Assembly (NCBI GenBank): GCA_959600635.1
Contig: CAUGMN010000003.1
Coordinates: 7,348 to 71,347 of the forward strand
Source of the DNA: QAMX01 sp003149835
GTDB lineage: Bacteria > Bacillota > Clostridia > Oscillospirales > QAMX01
DNA length: 64,000 nt
Reading direction: 5' to 3'
Every line of letters begins with the position of its first letter. The stretch's first letter is position 1. Made by a program: the position numbers and the translations under genes. The notes under the pieces were generated by a model. The model was not told where the DNA came from. It worked only from the letters and a program-made list of their open reading frames with translations, and ran no database searches. This document shows, one piece after another, positions 1 through 8,741 of this stretch.

Positions 1-231
1 GTTCTGACCGTGTTCGGCCTCTGCATCGGGCTGCCGCTCGGCGTTTTGCTGCACCGCTACGTCGTCGCCGTCGCCGACAGCGTCGATCTCATGCTCGGCC
101 GGCAGATCTTCACCGCCAGCTTCCTGATCGCCGCGGCTGTGACGCTGGCGTTCTCCTTCATCGTCGACCTGCTCATGCTCATCAAGCTGCGCCGCATCAA
201 AATGGCGGAGTCGCTGAAAGCGGCGGACTGA
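1..231 (+). CDS. FtsX-like ABC transporter permease, C-terminal fragment
   Basis: The reading frame is open from the window edge and ends at TGA 229-231, so only the last 76 or so residues are present. They show two hydrophobic segments (about residues 4-22 and 37-60) followed by a basic tail ending in KMAESLKAAD. This arrangement, with the MAESLK-type tail, is typical of the last two membrane helices of FtsX/MacB-type permeases that work with an ATPase in lipoprotein, peptide or cell-wall related export. The substrate and the partner ATPase lie outside the window. The family call rests on the tail and topology only. Confidence 0.6.
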   Translation, partial: VLTVFGLCIGLPLGVLLHRYVVAVADSVDLMLGRQIFTASFLIAAAVTLAFSFIVDLLMLIKLRRIKMAESLKAAD

Positions 232-236
232 AAAGG

Positions 237-265
237 TTGCCGCCCGGCAGATTTTGTGCTATACT
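237..265 (+). promoter_or_regulatory. Sigma-70 type promoter for the nucleotidyltransferase-like gene
   Basis: TTGCCG (237-242) and TATACT (260-265) are separated by exactly 17 bases, about 50 bases before the start at 315. Confidence 0.6.
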
Positions 266-314
266 GTCATGGTGTTCCGGCGGATTGATACGATGATTCA
301 GAGGAGGAAGCGGC

Positions 315-980
315 ATGAAGCTGTATGTCAAACAGATGTATGACTGGAATTACTACGCATACTACGCGGAGGATGTCGACGAGCCATACTGGGGCTTTTT
401 CAAAAACGAGCTGTGGTGGCAGGTGGGAAACAGCTTTATCAAGCCGTATGACAACGTCGAGGGGTTTGAATACTGTGCGGAGAACTTCGCAAAATACGGG
501 GAAACGGCCGTTTATCAGCTGTTGAAAATTCTCCCCGCGCCATGGGAAAAGGCGCTGGACTTCCTCATTCCCGAGATGAAAGCGCTGGGCGTCGACTGGT
601 TTGTCCACGGCAGCGCGGCCATGGCGCTCTGGGGCATCGGCGTCGCGCCCAGAGACCTGAACGTCATCATTCCGAACGCAGCCGACTACGACAAGGTGCG
701 AAGCCGCTTTTTCCGGCTCGCAATCAAGCCCTTTGAGCGCTGCGACAACTGGCTGATGAGCGCGCTCGGCAGCATTTTTCACGAGGCCGTGATCGGCTTT
801 GCCTTTCAGAACGCAGCGCCCGAGCCGTTTGACATGAACCGGCTGACGCGCCTCGATTATCACGGAGAGGCGGTTTTTGTGCCGGGGTTGGAATCGCTGC
901 GGCAGGATAACGCGGCGATGAACCGGCCGGACAGAGTTTCCATGATCGAAAAGAGAATGCGTGAAGCCGCCCGCGCCTGA
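315..980 (+). CDS. Nucleotidyltransferase-like protein, unknown substrate
   Basis: A 221-residue soluble protein. ATG 315 follows an AGGAGGAAG ribosome site. The N-terminal third is rich in Trp and Tyr. From about residue 95 it has the layout of a minimal (MNT/AbiEii-like) nucleotidyltransferase: HGSAAMALWG, then RDLNVII about 12 residues later. In active members the second block usually carries two acidic residues (D-x-D). Here it reads D-L-N, so the second carboxylate is missing and activity is uncertain. It stands alone with its own promoter and terminator, and no HEPN or antitoxin partner is adjacent. The fold call is moderate and the function unknown. Confidence 0.5.
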   Translation: MKLYVKQMYDWNYYAYYAEDVDEPYWGFFKNELWWQVGNSFIKPYDNVEGFEYCAENFAKYGETAVYQLLKILPAPWEKALDFLIPEMKALGVDWFVHGSAAMALWGIGVAPRDLNVIIPNAADYDKVRSRFFRLAIKPFERCDNWLMSALGSIFHEAVIGFAFQNAAPEPFDMNRLTRLDYHGEAVFVPGLESLRQDNAAMNRPDRVSMIEKRMREAARA

Positions 981-1002
981 GCGTGCGTGCGGCTTCACAG
1001 CC

Positions 1003-1038
1003 AAGCGGCGGTCATCATCCGATGACCGCCGCTTCGTC
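1003..1038 (+). terminator. Rho-independent terminator overlapping the 3' end of the MATE gene
   Basis: A perfect 14-bp stem (1003-1016 with 1021-1034) and a 4-base loop are followed by CGTCTTTT. The right arm is also the last codons of the convergent MATE gene, so one sequence serves as coding end and terminator. Confidence 0.75.
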
Positions 1039-2436
1039 TTTTAAGGGTTCAGGGCTTTGCTCCGGCGCCGTTTCGGGCGGCAGCGGCTCATTTTCGGCCG
1101 GCAGGCGGCGGCGGGCGATCCAGTAGCAGAGCAGGTGCGCCGCAAAGGTGATCGCCCAAGAGACGGGATAGGAGAGATACAGCGTCGTCAGCGTGCGGTG
1201 GTTGGCAAAGATCGTATAAATCCACAGCACGCGCAGGCCGCACGCGCCGGTCAGCGAGACGATCATCGGCAGAACGGAATAGCCCAGCCCGCGCATCATC
1301 CCCGAGCAGACGTCCATGAGCCCGCACAAAAAATACGTCGTGACGATGACGTTCATGCGCAGCATCCCGAACTCCACAACCGGCTCCTGATCGGTGTAGA
1401 TGTGCAGAAGCGGCTTTTGCAGCAGCATTGCGATCAGGCCCAGCGCCAGCCCGACCGCCGTGACCAGAATCATACAGACGCCGAAGACCCGGTTGATGCG
1501 CCGGTACTGCTTTGCGCCGAGGTTCTGGCTGGTAAAGCTGAGCGCGGCCTGATAGACCGAGTTCATCGCCGTGTAGATAAAGCCCTCGATGTTTCCGGCG
1601 GCGGTGTTTCCCGCCATCGCCAGCGAGTCAAACGAATTGATGGACGACTGGATTAACACGTTTGAAATCGAAAAAACGCAGCCTTGCAGGCCCGCCGGCA
1701 AGCCGATCCTCATGATTTCCCAAGCCGTTTCCCGATGAATGCGGAGCCGGCGCAGCTCCACCCGACAGGGTCCGTCCATGCGCATCAGGCAAATCATGAT
1801 CAGCGCCGCTGAAACGGCCTGTGAGATCACCGTCGCCAGCGCCACGCCGTCCACGTCCATTTTGAAAACGATGACGAAAAAGAGATTTAAAATTACGTTC
1901 AGCACGCCGGCGGCGACGAGAAAGTAGAGCGGCCGCTTTGTGTCGCCCATCGAACGCAGAATCGCCGCGCCGAAATTGTAGAGCATCGAAACCGGCATCC
2001 CGCAGAAAATGATGCGCATATAGACCACCGACAGATCGATGACGTCCGCCGGCGTATCCATCCATTCCAGCAGCGGCCGGGCCAGGATGACGCCCACGAC
2101 CACCAAAATGCAGCCGCACACGAGGCTCAGCGAAACCGCCGTATGCACGGCTCTGCCGATTTTTTCCCGCTCGCCGGCGCCGTACAGCCGCGCGACGAGG
2201 ACGTTGGCGCCGATCGACAGCCCGATGAAGGCGTTGACGATCAGATTCGTCAGCGCGCCGGTCGAGCCGACCGCCGCCAGCGCCTGATCTCCGGCATACC
2301 GCCCGACGACCGCGAGGTCGGCGGCGTTGAAAAGCAACTGTAAAACGCCGGAGAGCATCAGCGGCAGGGAAAACATCAGAATTTTCCCCGCCAGCGGCCC
2401 CCGGCACATATCCATCTCATACCTCTGTTTTGCCAT
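1015..2436 (-). CDS. MATE family multidrug/metabolite exporter
   Basis: A 473-residue integral membrane protein with about 12 hydrophobic segments in two homologous halves, the normal length and layout of MATE (MatE-MatE) exporters. The start region, followed by GKILMFSLPLMLSGVLQLLFN, has the usual MATE helix 1, and the second half begins near EIMRIGLPAGLQ with the parallel motif. Such proteins export cationic drugs or metabolites in exchange for Na+ or H+ across the cytoplasmic membrane. The substrate cannot be told. The tail after the last helix is Glu/Pro rich. ATG 2436 is preceded by GGGGAG at a slightly long spacing. It is monocistronic, with its own promoter at 2503-2531. Confidence 0.93.
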   Translation of the reverse strand: MAKQRYEMDMCRGPLAGKILMFSLPLMLSGVLQLLFNAADLAVVGRYAGDQALAAVGSTGALTNLIVNAFIGLSIGANVLVARLYGAGEREKIGRAVHTAVSLSLVCGCILVVVGVILARPLLEWMDTPADVIDLSVVYMRIIFCGMPVSMLYNFGAAILRSMGDTKRPLYFLVAAGVLNVILNLFFVIVFKMDVDGVALATVISQAVSAALIMICLMRMDGPCRVELRRLRIHRETAWEIMRIGLPAGLQGCVFSISNVLIQSSINSFDSLAMAGNTAAGNIEGFIYTAMNSVYQAALSFTSQNLGAKQYRRINRVFGVCMILVTAVGLALGLIAMLLQKPLLHIYTDQEPVVEFGMLRMNVIVTTYFLCGLMDVCSGMMRGLGYSVLPMIVSLTGACGLRVLWIYTIFANHRTLTTLYLSYPVSWAITFAAHLLCYWIARRRLPAENEPLPPETAPEQSPEPLKDEAAVIG

Positions 2437-2502
2437 ATCCGGCTGTTTCTCCCCGTCTGCCCGCGTTTTCTTTGGCTTTCAGCCGCTTTGCTAAGCGTAT
2501 AC

Positions 2503-2531
2503 ATTATAGCATAAGCGCCGTACCGGAGCAA
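2503..2531 (-). promoter_or_regulatory. Promoter of the MATE exporter gene
   Basis: On the minus strand TTGCTC (2531-2526) and TATAAT (2508-2503) are spaced by 17 bases. The -10 is also preceded by TGC (extended -10). The start codon lies about 67 bases downstream. Confidence 0.65.
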
Positions 2532-2756
2532 GCCCGTTTTTGAGAATCGCCGACGCTTCCCGCCGTCACAGCCGTCGGTTTCAGGCTGGAAATCCCGCCG
2601 AACCGTGCGGTTGGGCGGCACGTTTTGTAAAATTCAAAAACGCTTTGTCGTGCCCGCATGGGCGGCCGGCACGTTTTATGAAATTCCAAAAACGTTTCAT
2701 TGTGCCCGTTCGGGCGACCGGTACGTTTCATGAAATTCAAAAAACGATCCGTTCTA

Positions 2757-2788
2757 CCCGTAGGGGCGCACCTATGTGTGCGCCCGCC
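2757..2788 (+). repeat. REP-like palindromic element (CCCGTAGGGGCGCACC type), copy 1
   Basis: The sequence begins CCCGTAGGGGCGCACC, then TATG, then TGTGCGCCCGCC. GGGCGCAC and GTGCGCCC pair to form a hairpin. It closes the first set of tandem units and recurs at 2813 (inverted), 3042 and 19672 (inverted). Confidence 0.7.
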
Positions 2789-2812
2789 CCGCCGCCGCGC
2801 CGAACCCTTTTC

Positions 2813-2842
2813 GCGGGCGGACACGCAGGTCCGCCCCTACGG
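2813..2842 (-). repeat. REP-like palindromic element, copy 2 (inverted)
   Basis: Reads GCGGGCGGACACGCAGGT then CCGCCCCTACGG, the reverse orientation of the element at 2757 with a shifted central part (GGGCGGAC instead of GGGCGCAC). It faces copy 1 across 24 bases. Confidence 0.65.
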
Positions 2843-3041
2843 ATGATGGGAACGTCATATAAAACCCCAAAAACGTTTGATTCCGCCGTACGGGTGGTTG
2901 GCGCGTTTCACGGAATGCCAAAAAAACGTTCCATTGTGCCCGTGCAAATGACCGACACGTTTCGAAAAATCCCAAAAACGTTCCATTGTGCCCGTGCGGG
3001 TGGTTGGAACGTTTCATAGAATCAGAAAACGATCCGTTCTA

Positions 3042-3073
3042 CCCGTAGGGGCGCACCTGTGTGTGCGCCCGCC
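3042..3073 (+). repeat. REP-like palindromic element, copy 3
   Basis: CCCGTAGGGGCGCACC, TGTG, TGTGCGCCCGCC. Nearly identical to the copy at 2757 and, like it, directly joined to the last unit of a tandem set. Confidence 0.7.
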
Positions 3074-3102
3074 CCGCCGTGCGGGCTTCCGCACAGAACA
3101 GC

Positions 3103-3149
3103 GGCGGCGAAAAGCGCGGCCAAGCAAAGCGCCGCAGCTTTTCGCCGCC
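3103..3149 (-). terminator. Hairpin downstream of pyk
   Basis: A perfect 12-bp stem (3103-3114 with 3138-3149) lies 27 bases past the pyk stop, with a smaller CCGCC/GGCGG hairpin between them at 3158-3173. No U-tract follows, so it may end or stabilise the transcript rather than act as a classical terminator. Confidence 0.4.
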
Positions 3150-3175
3150 GTCCTGACCGCCCTGCAAGGCGGCTG

Positions 3176-4588
3176 TCAGAGCGTTTCAAGCTTAATGAGG
3201 TTGGTATTGCCCGATCTTCCGTTCGGCAAACCGCCGGTGATGACAATGTTGTCGCCCTTCTCGGCCATGCCGGAGTTTTTGGCGGCGATGATCGCGTGGT
3301 AAAAAAGCACGTCGGTGGACTGAAACTCCTCGCTCATCACCGGCTGGACGCCCCATGACAGCGCCAGCTTGCGCCATACCTTCTCCTCGGTCGTCATGCC
3401 GATGATCGGCTTGGGCGAGCGGAAGCGGGAGACCATGCGCGCCGTCGCGCCGCTGCGCGTGCAGACGACGATGAGACGCGCGTCGATATCAATCGAGAGC
3501 GCGGCCGTCGAATGCGAAACCGCGTCGATGGTGTTGCGGATTTTGAAATTGGAGTTTCGGAACCGCTTGGCATAGTCGATATCCTTCTCCGTTTCTTCGG
3601 CAATTCGGCTCATCGCCTCGACCGCCGCGACCGGATAACGCCCCATGGCCGTCTCGCCGGAGAGCATAATCGCGCTGGTTCCGTCGTAGACGGCGTTGGC
3701 CACGTCGGAGATCTCGGCGCGCGTCGGGCGCGGCTTCTCGATCATCGATTCGAGCATCTCCGTCGCCGTGATGACGCGCTTGCCGCGGAAGCGGCAGGCG
3801 GTAATCAGATGCTTCTGGATCGCCGGCAGCTCTTCAAAGGGGATCTCCACGCCCATGTCGCCGCGCGCGACCATGATCCCGTCGCTGTGCTCAATGATCT
3901 CCTCGATGTTGTCGACGCCCGAGCGGTTTTCGATCTTGGCGATGAGATCGATGTGTTTGCCGCCGTTAGAGTCCAGGAATTCACGGACGTTCACCAGATC
4001 CTGCTTGCAGGACACAAACGAGCAGGCGATGAAATCCACGTCCTGCTGAATGCCGAACAGCAGATCGGCCTTGTCCTGCTCGCTCAGGTAATCCTGTTTG
4101 AGCACCTTGTTTGGAAAGCTCATGCTCTTGCGGTCGGACAGCTCGCCGCCGATCAGCACGCGGCAGACCACGTCCGCTCCCGCCAGCTCCGTGACCTCGA
4201 AGATCACAAGGCCGTTATTGAGCAGAATCCTGTCGCCCGGCCGCAGCTCTTCGGCCAAATGCTTATACGACACCGACACGCGCCGCTCGTCGCCCTCGAT
4301 CTCGTCGGCGGTAAAGGCAAACGTGTCGCCGTCGTTGAGCGTCACCTTATGCTCCCGAAACGTCTTGATCCGGTACTCCGGCCCTTTTGTATCCAGCATC
4401 AGCGCGATCGGCGCGTTCAGCTTTTCCCGCACCTTCCGCACCAGCGCCATGCGCCCGGCGTGCTCCTCGTGCGTCCCGTGAGAAAAATTGAACCGCGCCA
4501 CGTTCATCCCCGCGCGCACCATTTTCGTCAGCGTCTCCTCATCAGAGCAGGCGGGACCCATCGTACAGATGATTTTGGTTTTTTTCAT
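3176..4588 (-). CDS. pyk: Pyruvate kinase
   Basis: A 470-residue enzyme of standard length that converts phosphoenolpyruvate and ADP to pyruvate and ATP in glycolysis. The start MKKTKIICTMGPAC is the conserved pyruvate kinase N-terminus. Also visible are NFSHG, the substrate lysine region DLIAKIEN, the metal/PEP site ARGDMGVEIP and TATEMLESM. The C-terminal allosteric domain ends in GRSGNTNLIKLETL. The extra PEP-utiliser domain found in some Firmicutes enzymes is absent. ATG 4588 is chosen over ATG 4606 because GGAG sits 11 bases before it and the family begins there. It is transcribed alone from a promoter at 4702-4730. Confidence 0.97.
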   Translation of the reverse strand: MKKTKIICTMGPACSDEETLTKMVRAGMNVARFNFSHGTHEEHAGRMALVRKVREKLNAPIALMLDTKGPEYRIKTFREHKVTLNDGDTFAFTADEIEGDERRVSVSYKHLAEELRPGDRILLNNGLVIFEVTELAGADVVCRVLIGGELSDRKSMSFPNKVLKQDYLSEQDKADLLFGIQQDVDFIACSFVSCKQDLVNVREFLDSNGGKHIDLIAKIENRSGVDNIEEIIEHSDGIMVARGDMGVEIPFEELPAIQKHLITACRFRGKRVITATEMLESMIEKPRPTRAEISDVANAVYDGTSAIMLSGETAMGRYPVAAVEAMSRIAEETEKDIDYAKRFRNSNFKIRNTIDAVSHSTAALSIDIDARLIVVCTRSGATARMVSRFRSPKPIIGMTTEEKVWRKLALSWGVQPVMSEEFQSTDVLFYHAIIAAKNSGMAEKGDNIVITGGLPNGRSGNTNLIKLETL

Positions 4589-4701
4589 ATTTTTTCGACA
4601 CTCCATGTTATTTCCCCATTTTTGCTGTCGAATCGTAAAGAATCTCACGCCGTTCTCATCGCAAAAACGCCAAATCGGCCATATTAAAATCAATCGAGTA
4701 C

Positions 4702-4730
4702 ATAATACCACACTTTATTGTTTTTTTCAA
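4702..4730 (-). promoter_or_regulatory. pyk promoter
   Basis: TTGAAA (4730-4725) and TATTAT (4707-4702) on the minus strand with 17-base spacing. The untranslated leader would be about 105 bases. Confidence 0.65.
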
Positions 4731-4748
4731 GAGGCAGAGGGGCATTCA

Positions 4749-4790
4749 GCAAAAGAAACCGGCGCGCTCCTCAGAGGCGCGCCGGTTTCT
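4749..4790 (-). terminator. Terminator of the SLH surface-protein gene
   Basis: A 14-bp perfect GC-rich stem (4754-4767 with 4777-4790) is followed on the minus strand by TTTTG. It lies 37 bases beyond the stop of the SLH gene and upstream of the pyk promoter. Confidence 0.75.
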
Positions 4791-4826
4791 TTGCTCTCCG
4801 CGCCGTTCTTCACGGCGCCGGACGGG

Positions 4827-7800
4827 TTATTTCAGAATTTTTTCCGCATAGCGGCGGATCAGCGCCGCCGCTTCGGAGCGCATCGCTTCGCCTTTCGGTT
4901 CCAGCGCCATGCTGCCGCGGCCCTCGATTAAGCCCGAGGCGACCGCCCACTCCATCGCGTCTTCGGCGTAGGGGGCGATTTCATCCGCATCCTTGTATGC
5001 CGCGAGATCGGTCCGGGCCGATGTATCGCACTGCCTCAGCGCGGCGTAGCGGCAGAAAATCAGCACCATCTGCTCGCGCGTGATCAGATCATCCGGCCCG
5101 AAACGGCCGCTGCCGTCGCCGTAACCGAGGACGATGCCCTCGGCGGCCGCCCAATCGACCGCGTCTGTATACCACGCGCCGGACGCGAGATCGGTAAAGC
5201 ACGCCTTGGGGGAGCCCGCCGGGTTTCCTTCCATATTCCAGAGCATCTGAACGATCATCGCGCGCGTCAGCAGCAGGTCGGGCTCGAACCGGTCTCCGCC
5301 CGTGCCCTCCATCACGCCGCTGCGGAAGACGTACATCACGTCGTCATAGAACCAGTCGTCCTTGTCCACGTCGCTGAACGGATTGGTCGCAAACGCCGCG
5401 TCTATCGCAACCGCCCCGGCAGGCATGACAAACCGATATTTGCCGTCGGCTTCGGTCGCTTCGATCGCCTTGCCGTCGGCTCCGGTCACGGTGATTTCGC
5501 TCAGCCAGTAGTTCTCCAAGGGTATGGCGGTGATCTCCACCAGCGTCCCCGCCGCGGCCCTGTTGACCGAAACGGTCACGGAACCGTTTTGCATCTCTTG
5601 AATGGATATGGGGTAAGTGACGACGATTCCGCCCGGTGTATTGGCGCTCCATTGGGCGGTCAGGACGGCGTCGGCATCCCCTACGGTATAAGCCGCTCCG
5701 CCGCTGTAAATCTGGCCGTCGCCGTCTTGCCAGCCTTTAAAGGAGTATCCGGCACGGCTGGGGACAGGCAGGTCAAAGCTGTCGCCTGCGGCCCGCTGTT
5801 CATATACGATATCGGCGGAATATCCCGTTTTCAACGTGACCGTAAGCGTACCGGTTCCCACCGGCACCTTCAAATCGCGCACGACGCCGCCGGCTCCGGC
5901 CGCCGCAACGGCCTCTTGCAGGGTGTCATAGAAAGCCATGTTCCACTGGTCGATTACGACGGCGGCCGCCGGGGCCAAATCATCCTCGTCGATGTCCGCC
6001 TGGCTTCTGGCGGGGAAGATCATGTCGGTTGCGTTGACCGTATCTCCCAACGGGCCGAGCGCAATGCTGGCGTAATTGGGGTCGCTCAGGTAATTGCCGG
6101 TGAAATCCAGCTCCTCATCGTCTTTTTCAAGGTAATAGATCCCCATGGCGGCGTTATTCAGATTGTCGGTGTCCATCACGTTGTCTGTGACCGTCACGGA
6201 GACGTTTTCGCTGTAATACGCTCCGCCGTTGTTTTTCGGCGCCTCTATGTGGATAAAGCGCTGCTGCCGAACGGCGGGGTCGGAATCCCGGAAGCTGTTG
6301 CCGCGAATGACAATCCGGCTGCCTGCCTCCGGCGTGATCTGAATGGCGTCCCAGTCCACGTTGTCAAAGGTACAGCCGGTGACGCTGATCTCGCCGGTCA
6401 GGCGGGAGGCATAGATCGCGGAGAGCTTGTTCTGGATGTTGTTGATATCTTGAAAGACGACGTTCTGAACCGTCCCGCCGCTTTTGTCGAAATGGACGGT
6501 GATGTTGCCGCTGAGAATGTGGTTTTCACCCGTCTCCGGGTCTTTGCCGTCCAGAACCGCGCCCGCGGGCAGCTTCACATCCAATACATTCGAGCGGTCT
6601 GCGTTGTGAACGTCGGCCAGCAGAAGAATGGTTTCTCCCGGCTGCACGGCGTTGACGGCGGCGAGCAGCGTTTTGTATTCCTGATCGTTGATCTTTGCGA
6701 CAGCGGGCGCGCTCTCAGCGACAACGCCGTAGCTGCCGCTGCCGTTATCGACCGGTTCAAAACCCTCGGCGCAGAGCGATTCCTCCACCGCGGCGGCAAA
6801 AATACCGCCGGAGACCTTCACCGGCGTGCCGGTCGCGGCAGACAGCTTATCCTTGAAATTGCCGCCTGAAATTTCGACCGGGCCGCTGAGATCCGCGGAA
6901 ATATCCGTCTTCCCGCCGCTGGTCACCTTGTTTTCAAACGTGCCGCCTTCGATCTGAATCGTACCCGTACCGCCGTTTCCAAAAAACGCGTTGTTGTTCG
7001 GCACATTCCGCGTAAAGACGCCGCCGCGAATGACGACAGAGCCTTCTCCCGAGGTATAAACCATGCGATAGGAGGTGCCTGCGCCGCCGTTCCCCAGTGT
7101 GTATGTGCCGCCGTTGACGGTCAGAACGCCGCCGTCGGAAGCGATCGCGCCGTTCATCCTGCCGTATACGGTGGCGTTGTTGATCGTCATAACGGCTTCG
7201 CCCGAACCGCCGCCGTTGGCGATGGCGTAAGCATAGCCGCCATTCACATAGTTATCGCAGGCCGTAAAGAAGCCTCCGTTGATGGTCGCCGTGCCGAAGT
7301 TGCGCAGGGCGTTGCCGCGCTGCACCAAGTTAGCGTCCGTGCGGTCGGTATTTTCATCGCCGAAGGTTCCGCCGTTAATGGTCAGGACGCCGTAGTTTTC
7401 AACGGCATGACGGCCCTGATCCTCGACATTGGTGGTATAAATGGCGCCGGTTTTCGCCGCGCTGCTGTCGTTGATCGTCAGATCGCCCTGGTTTTTGATA
7501 AAGGCGTCTTGATTGACGCCGATCAGCCGGCAGCCGTTCAGATCCAGCGTGACCGTCATGCCCTCGGGAATTCCAATGTACTGGCCCTCGGTGCCCGTAA
7601 CATCCGCCAAAAGGACGAGCTCCACCGTCCGGCCGGCCTCAGCCTCCCGAACCGCGGCTTCCAGCGCGCCTGTCAGCGACGCATAGCGCGTTCCGTTCAC
7701 TTCGGCCAGGAACAGATCGACAATGGCGTCAAAGATCTCTTCCTCACTTTTCGCCTCTCCGCCTACCGTCCATGTGTTGCCCTGGACGGAAACCGCGGCG

Positions 7801-8741
7801 TCGGCCGCCAGACCGCCGGCTTTGATCAGCTCGCCGCCGTCGTCTTCAACGTCCGTAAAGCTGTTGCCGGAAATCGTGACAACGCTGCCCTCCCCGATGT
7901 GGCCGAACCGGATCGCGCGGTCGTTTCCGTTAGCGATATCGTTGTTCTCGATGACAATTTGACCCTTGCTGGGGCAGGGGGTTCCGCCTAAGGAGCCGTC
8001 CTGTACGGCGATGGCGTTATGCCCCAGTCCGTCGAAGGAGCTTTCCCGCACCGTTATGCCGTCGACCGCCTGCACATAGACGCCCTGGAAGGCCGTCTGC
8101 ACCGCGCAGTTTTCAATGACGAAATTTTTCAGCGGGTTGGTCGTGTTGCCCACATGGAGCAGCTTGTTGCGCAGGTTGTTGACCGACGAGTCGTTCCCCG
8201 TATAGCTGCAATTTCTGATGGTAAATCCGTCGATCTCGCAGAAAGGCGCGGAATCGGCGCCGATATAGACAGACTTTGTAAAGTGGATGTTTTCCAGCGT
8301 GAGATTGCTGATCTCCCAGTAGCTGTAATAGCTGTTGGCCGTGCCGTTGAGCGGCTGTCCGTTCACAGGATGGGTGCCCTCGCCGTAAATATGGCCCGTA
8401 GCGATATCCAGACCGTCTATCACCGTCTTTTCCGAGCCCTCGGCGCCTCTGATGGTGACGTCCGTTAAGCTCCGGTGCAAATGCATCGGACCGCTTTCCG
8501 CGCTGTTGCTGCTTTTCTCGGTCTGCCGCAGCGCGCCGGCTCCCAGCTCGCCGGCGGCCAGCTGAATGACATCGCCGTCGCGCGCCGCGTCCAGAGCCTC
8601 TTGGAGAGTCTCATACGGTGTCTGCACGCCGCCGCGCGTAATGGTGGCCGCGACGGGGCCGTCCGACGCCAGCGCAGCGACGGGCAGCACGCACAGCAGC
8701 GCCGTCAGCACGGCCAAAACCGATAGTATACGCCTTTTCAT
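4827..8741 (-). CDS. Large SLH-domain surface protein with beta-helix repeats
   Basis: A 1304-residue secreted protein. MKRRILSVLAVLTALLCVLP begins a clear signal peptide that ends near ALAS, and ATG 8741 follows AGGAGGAAGG. Next come several parallel beta-helix (pectate-lyase-like) stretches with repeated TINGGTF, ISGGNF and VRESSF style rungs, including the EALDAARDGDVIQLA entry motif, which recurs as LLAAVNAVQPGETILLLADV. An InlB-type repeat (YSFKGWQDGDGQIY ... LTAQWS) follows. Three SLH domains fill the last 180 or so residues: FSDVDKDDWFYDDVMY, FTDLASGAWYTDAVDW and the more divergent YKDADEIAPYAEDAMEW. SLH domains bind pyruvylated secondary wall polymers, so the protein is displayed on the cell surface. 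No catalytic residues are assignable, so it may bind or cut glycans. It has its own strong promoter and a long leader. Confidence 0.93.
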   Translation of the reverse strand: MKRRILSVLAVLTALLCVLPVAALASDGPVAATITRGGVQTPYETLQEALDAARDGDVIQLAAGELGAGALRQTEKSSNSAESGPMHLHRSLTDVTIRGAEGSEKTVIDGLDIATGHIYGEGTHPVNGQPLNGTANSYYSYWEISNLTLENIHFTKSVYIGADSAPFCEIDGFTIRNCSYTGNDSSVNNLRNKLLHVGNTTNPLKNFVIENCAVQTAFQGVYVQAVDGITVRESSFDGLGHNAIAVQDGSLGGTPCPSKGQIVIENNDIANGNDRAIRFGHIGEGSVVTISGNSFTDVEDDGGELIKAGGLAADAAVSVQGNTWTVGGEAKSEEEIFDAIVDLFLAEVNGTRYASLTGALEAAVREAEAGRTVELVLLADVTGTEGQYIGIPEGMTVTLDLNGCRLIGVNQDAFIKNQGDLTINDSSAAKTGAIYTTNVEDQGRHAVENYGVLTINGGTFGDENTDRTDANLVQRGNALRNFGTATINGGFFTACDNYVNGGYAYAIANGGGSGEAVMTINNATVYGRMNGAIASDGGVLTVNGGTYTLGNGGAGTSYRMVYTSGEGSVVIRGGVFTRNVPNNNAFFGNGGTGTIQIEGGTFENKVTSGGKTDISADLSGPVEISGGNFKDKLSAATGTPVKVSGGIFAAAVEESLCAEGFEPVDNGSGSYGVVAESAPAVAKINDQEYKTLLAAVNAVQPGETILLLADVHNADRSNVLDVKLPAGAVLDGKDPETGENHILSGNITVHFDKSGGTVQNVVFQDINNIQNKLSAIYASRLTGEISVTGCTFDNVDWDAIQITPEAGSRIVIRGNSFRDSDPAVRQQRFIHIEAPKNNGGAYYSENVSVTVTDNVMDTDNLNNAAMGIYYLEKDDEELDFTGNYLSDPNYASIALGPLGDTVNATDMIFPARSQADIDEDDLAPAAAVVIDQWNMAFYDTLQEAVAAAGAGGVVRDLKVPVGTGTLTVTLKTGYSADIVYEQRAAGDSFDLPVPSRAGYSFKGWQDGDGQIYSGGAAYTVGDADAVLTAQWSANTPGGIVVTYPISIQEMQNGSVTVSVNRAAAGTLVEITAIPLENYWLSEITVTGADGKAIEATEADGKYRFVMPAGAVAIDAAFATNPFSDVDKDDWFYDDVMYVFRSGVMEGTGGDRFEPDLLLTRAMIVQMLWNMEGNPAGSPKACFTDLASGAWYTDAVDWAAAEGIVLGYGDGSGRFGPDDLITREQMVLIFCRYAALRQCDTSARTDLAAYKDADEIAPYAEDAMEWAVASGLIEGRGSMALEPKGEAMRSEAAALIRRYAEKILK

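Larger units (their letters stand above)
2619..3040. repeat. Degenerate 51-53 bp tandem repeat block, seven units in two sets
   Basis: Units begin near 2620, 2671, 2723, 2851, 2903, 2957 and 3009. Each holds ACGTTT(C/T)AT, a run like GAAATTCAAAAACG, then CGTTCCATTGTGCCCGT and a GGGCG/GGTTGG end. Both sets (three and four units) finish with the same last unit (AAAACGATCCGTTCTACCCG) running into a REP-like palindrome. No plausible gene lies here: the open frames read through the repeat in both directions. This is the main content of the 740-base gap between the MATE gene and pyk. Confidence 0.75.

Noticed and set aside
2619..3040. CRISPR-like array
   Set aside because: The units are contiguous and degenerate with no constant repeat separated by unique spacers, and no cas genes are present.
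2504..3358. Several open frames of 70-160 codons on both strands in the 2.5-3.3 kb gap
   Set aside because: They run through the tandem repeats and palindromes in both directions. They lack ribosome sites, and their products only echo the repeat (GADLRVRP-like).
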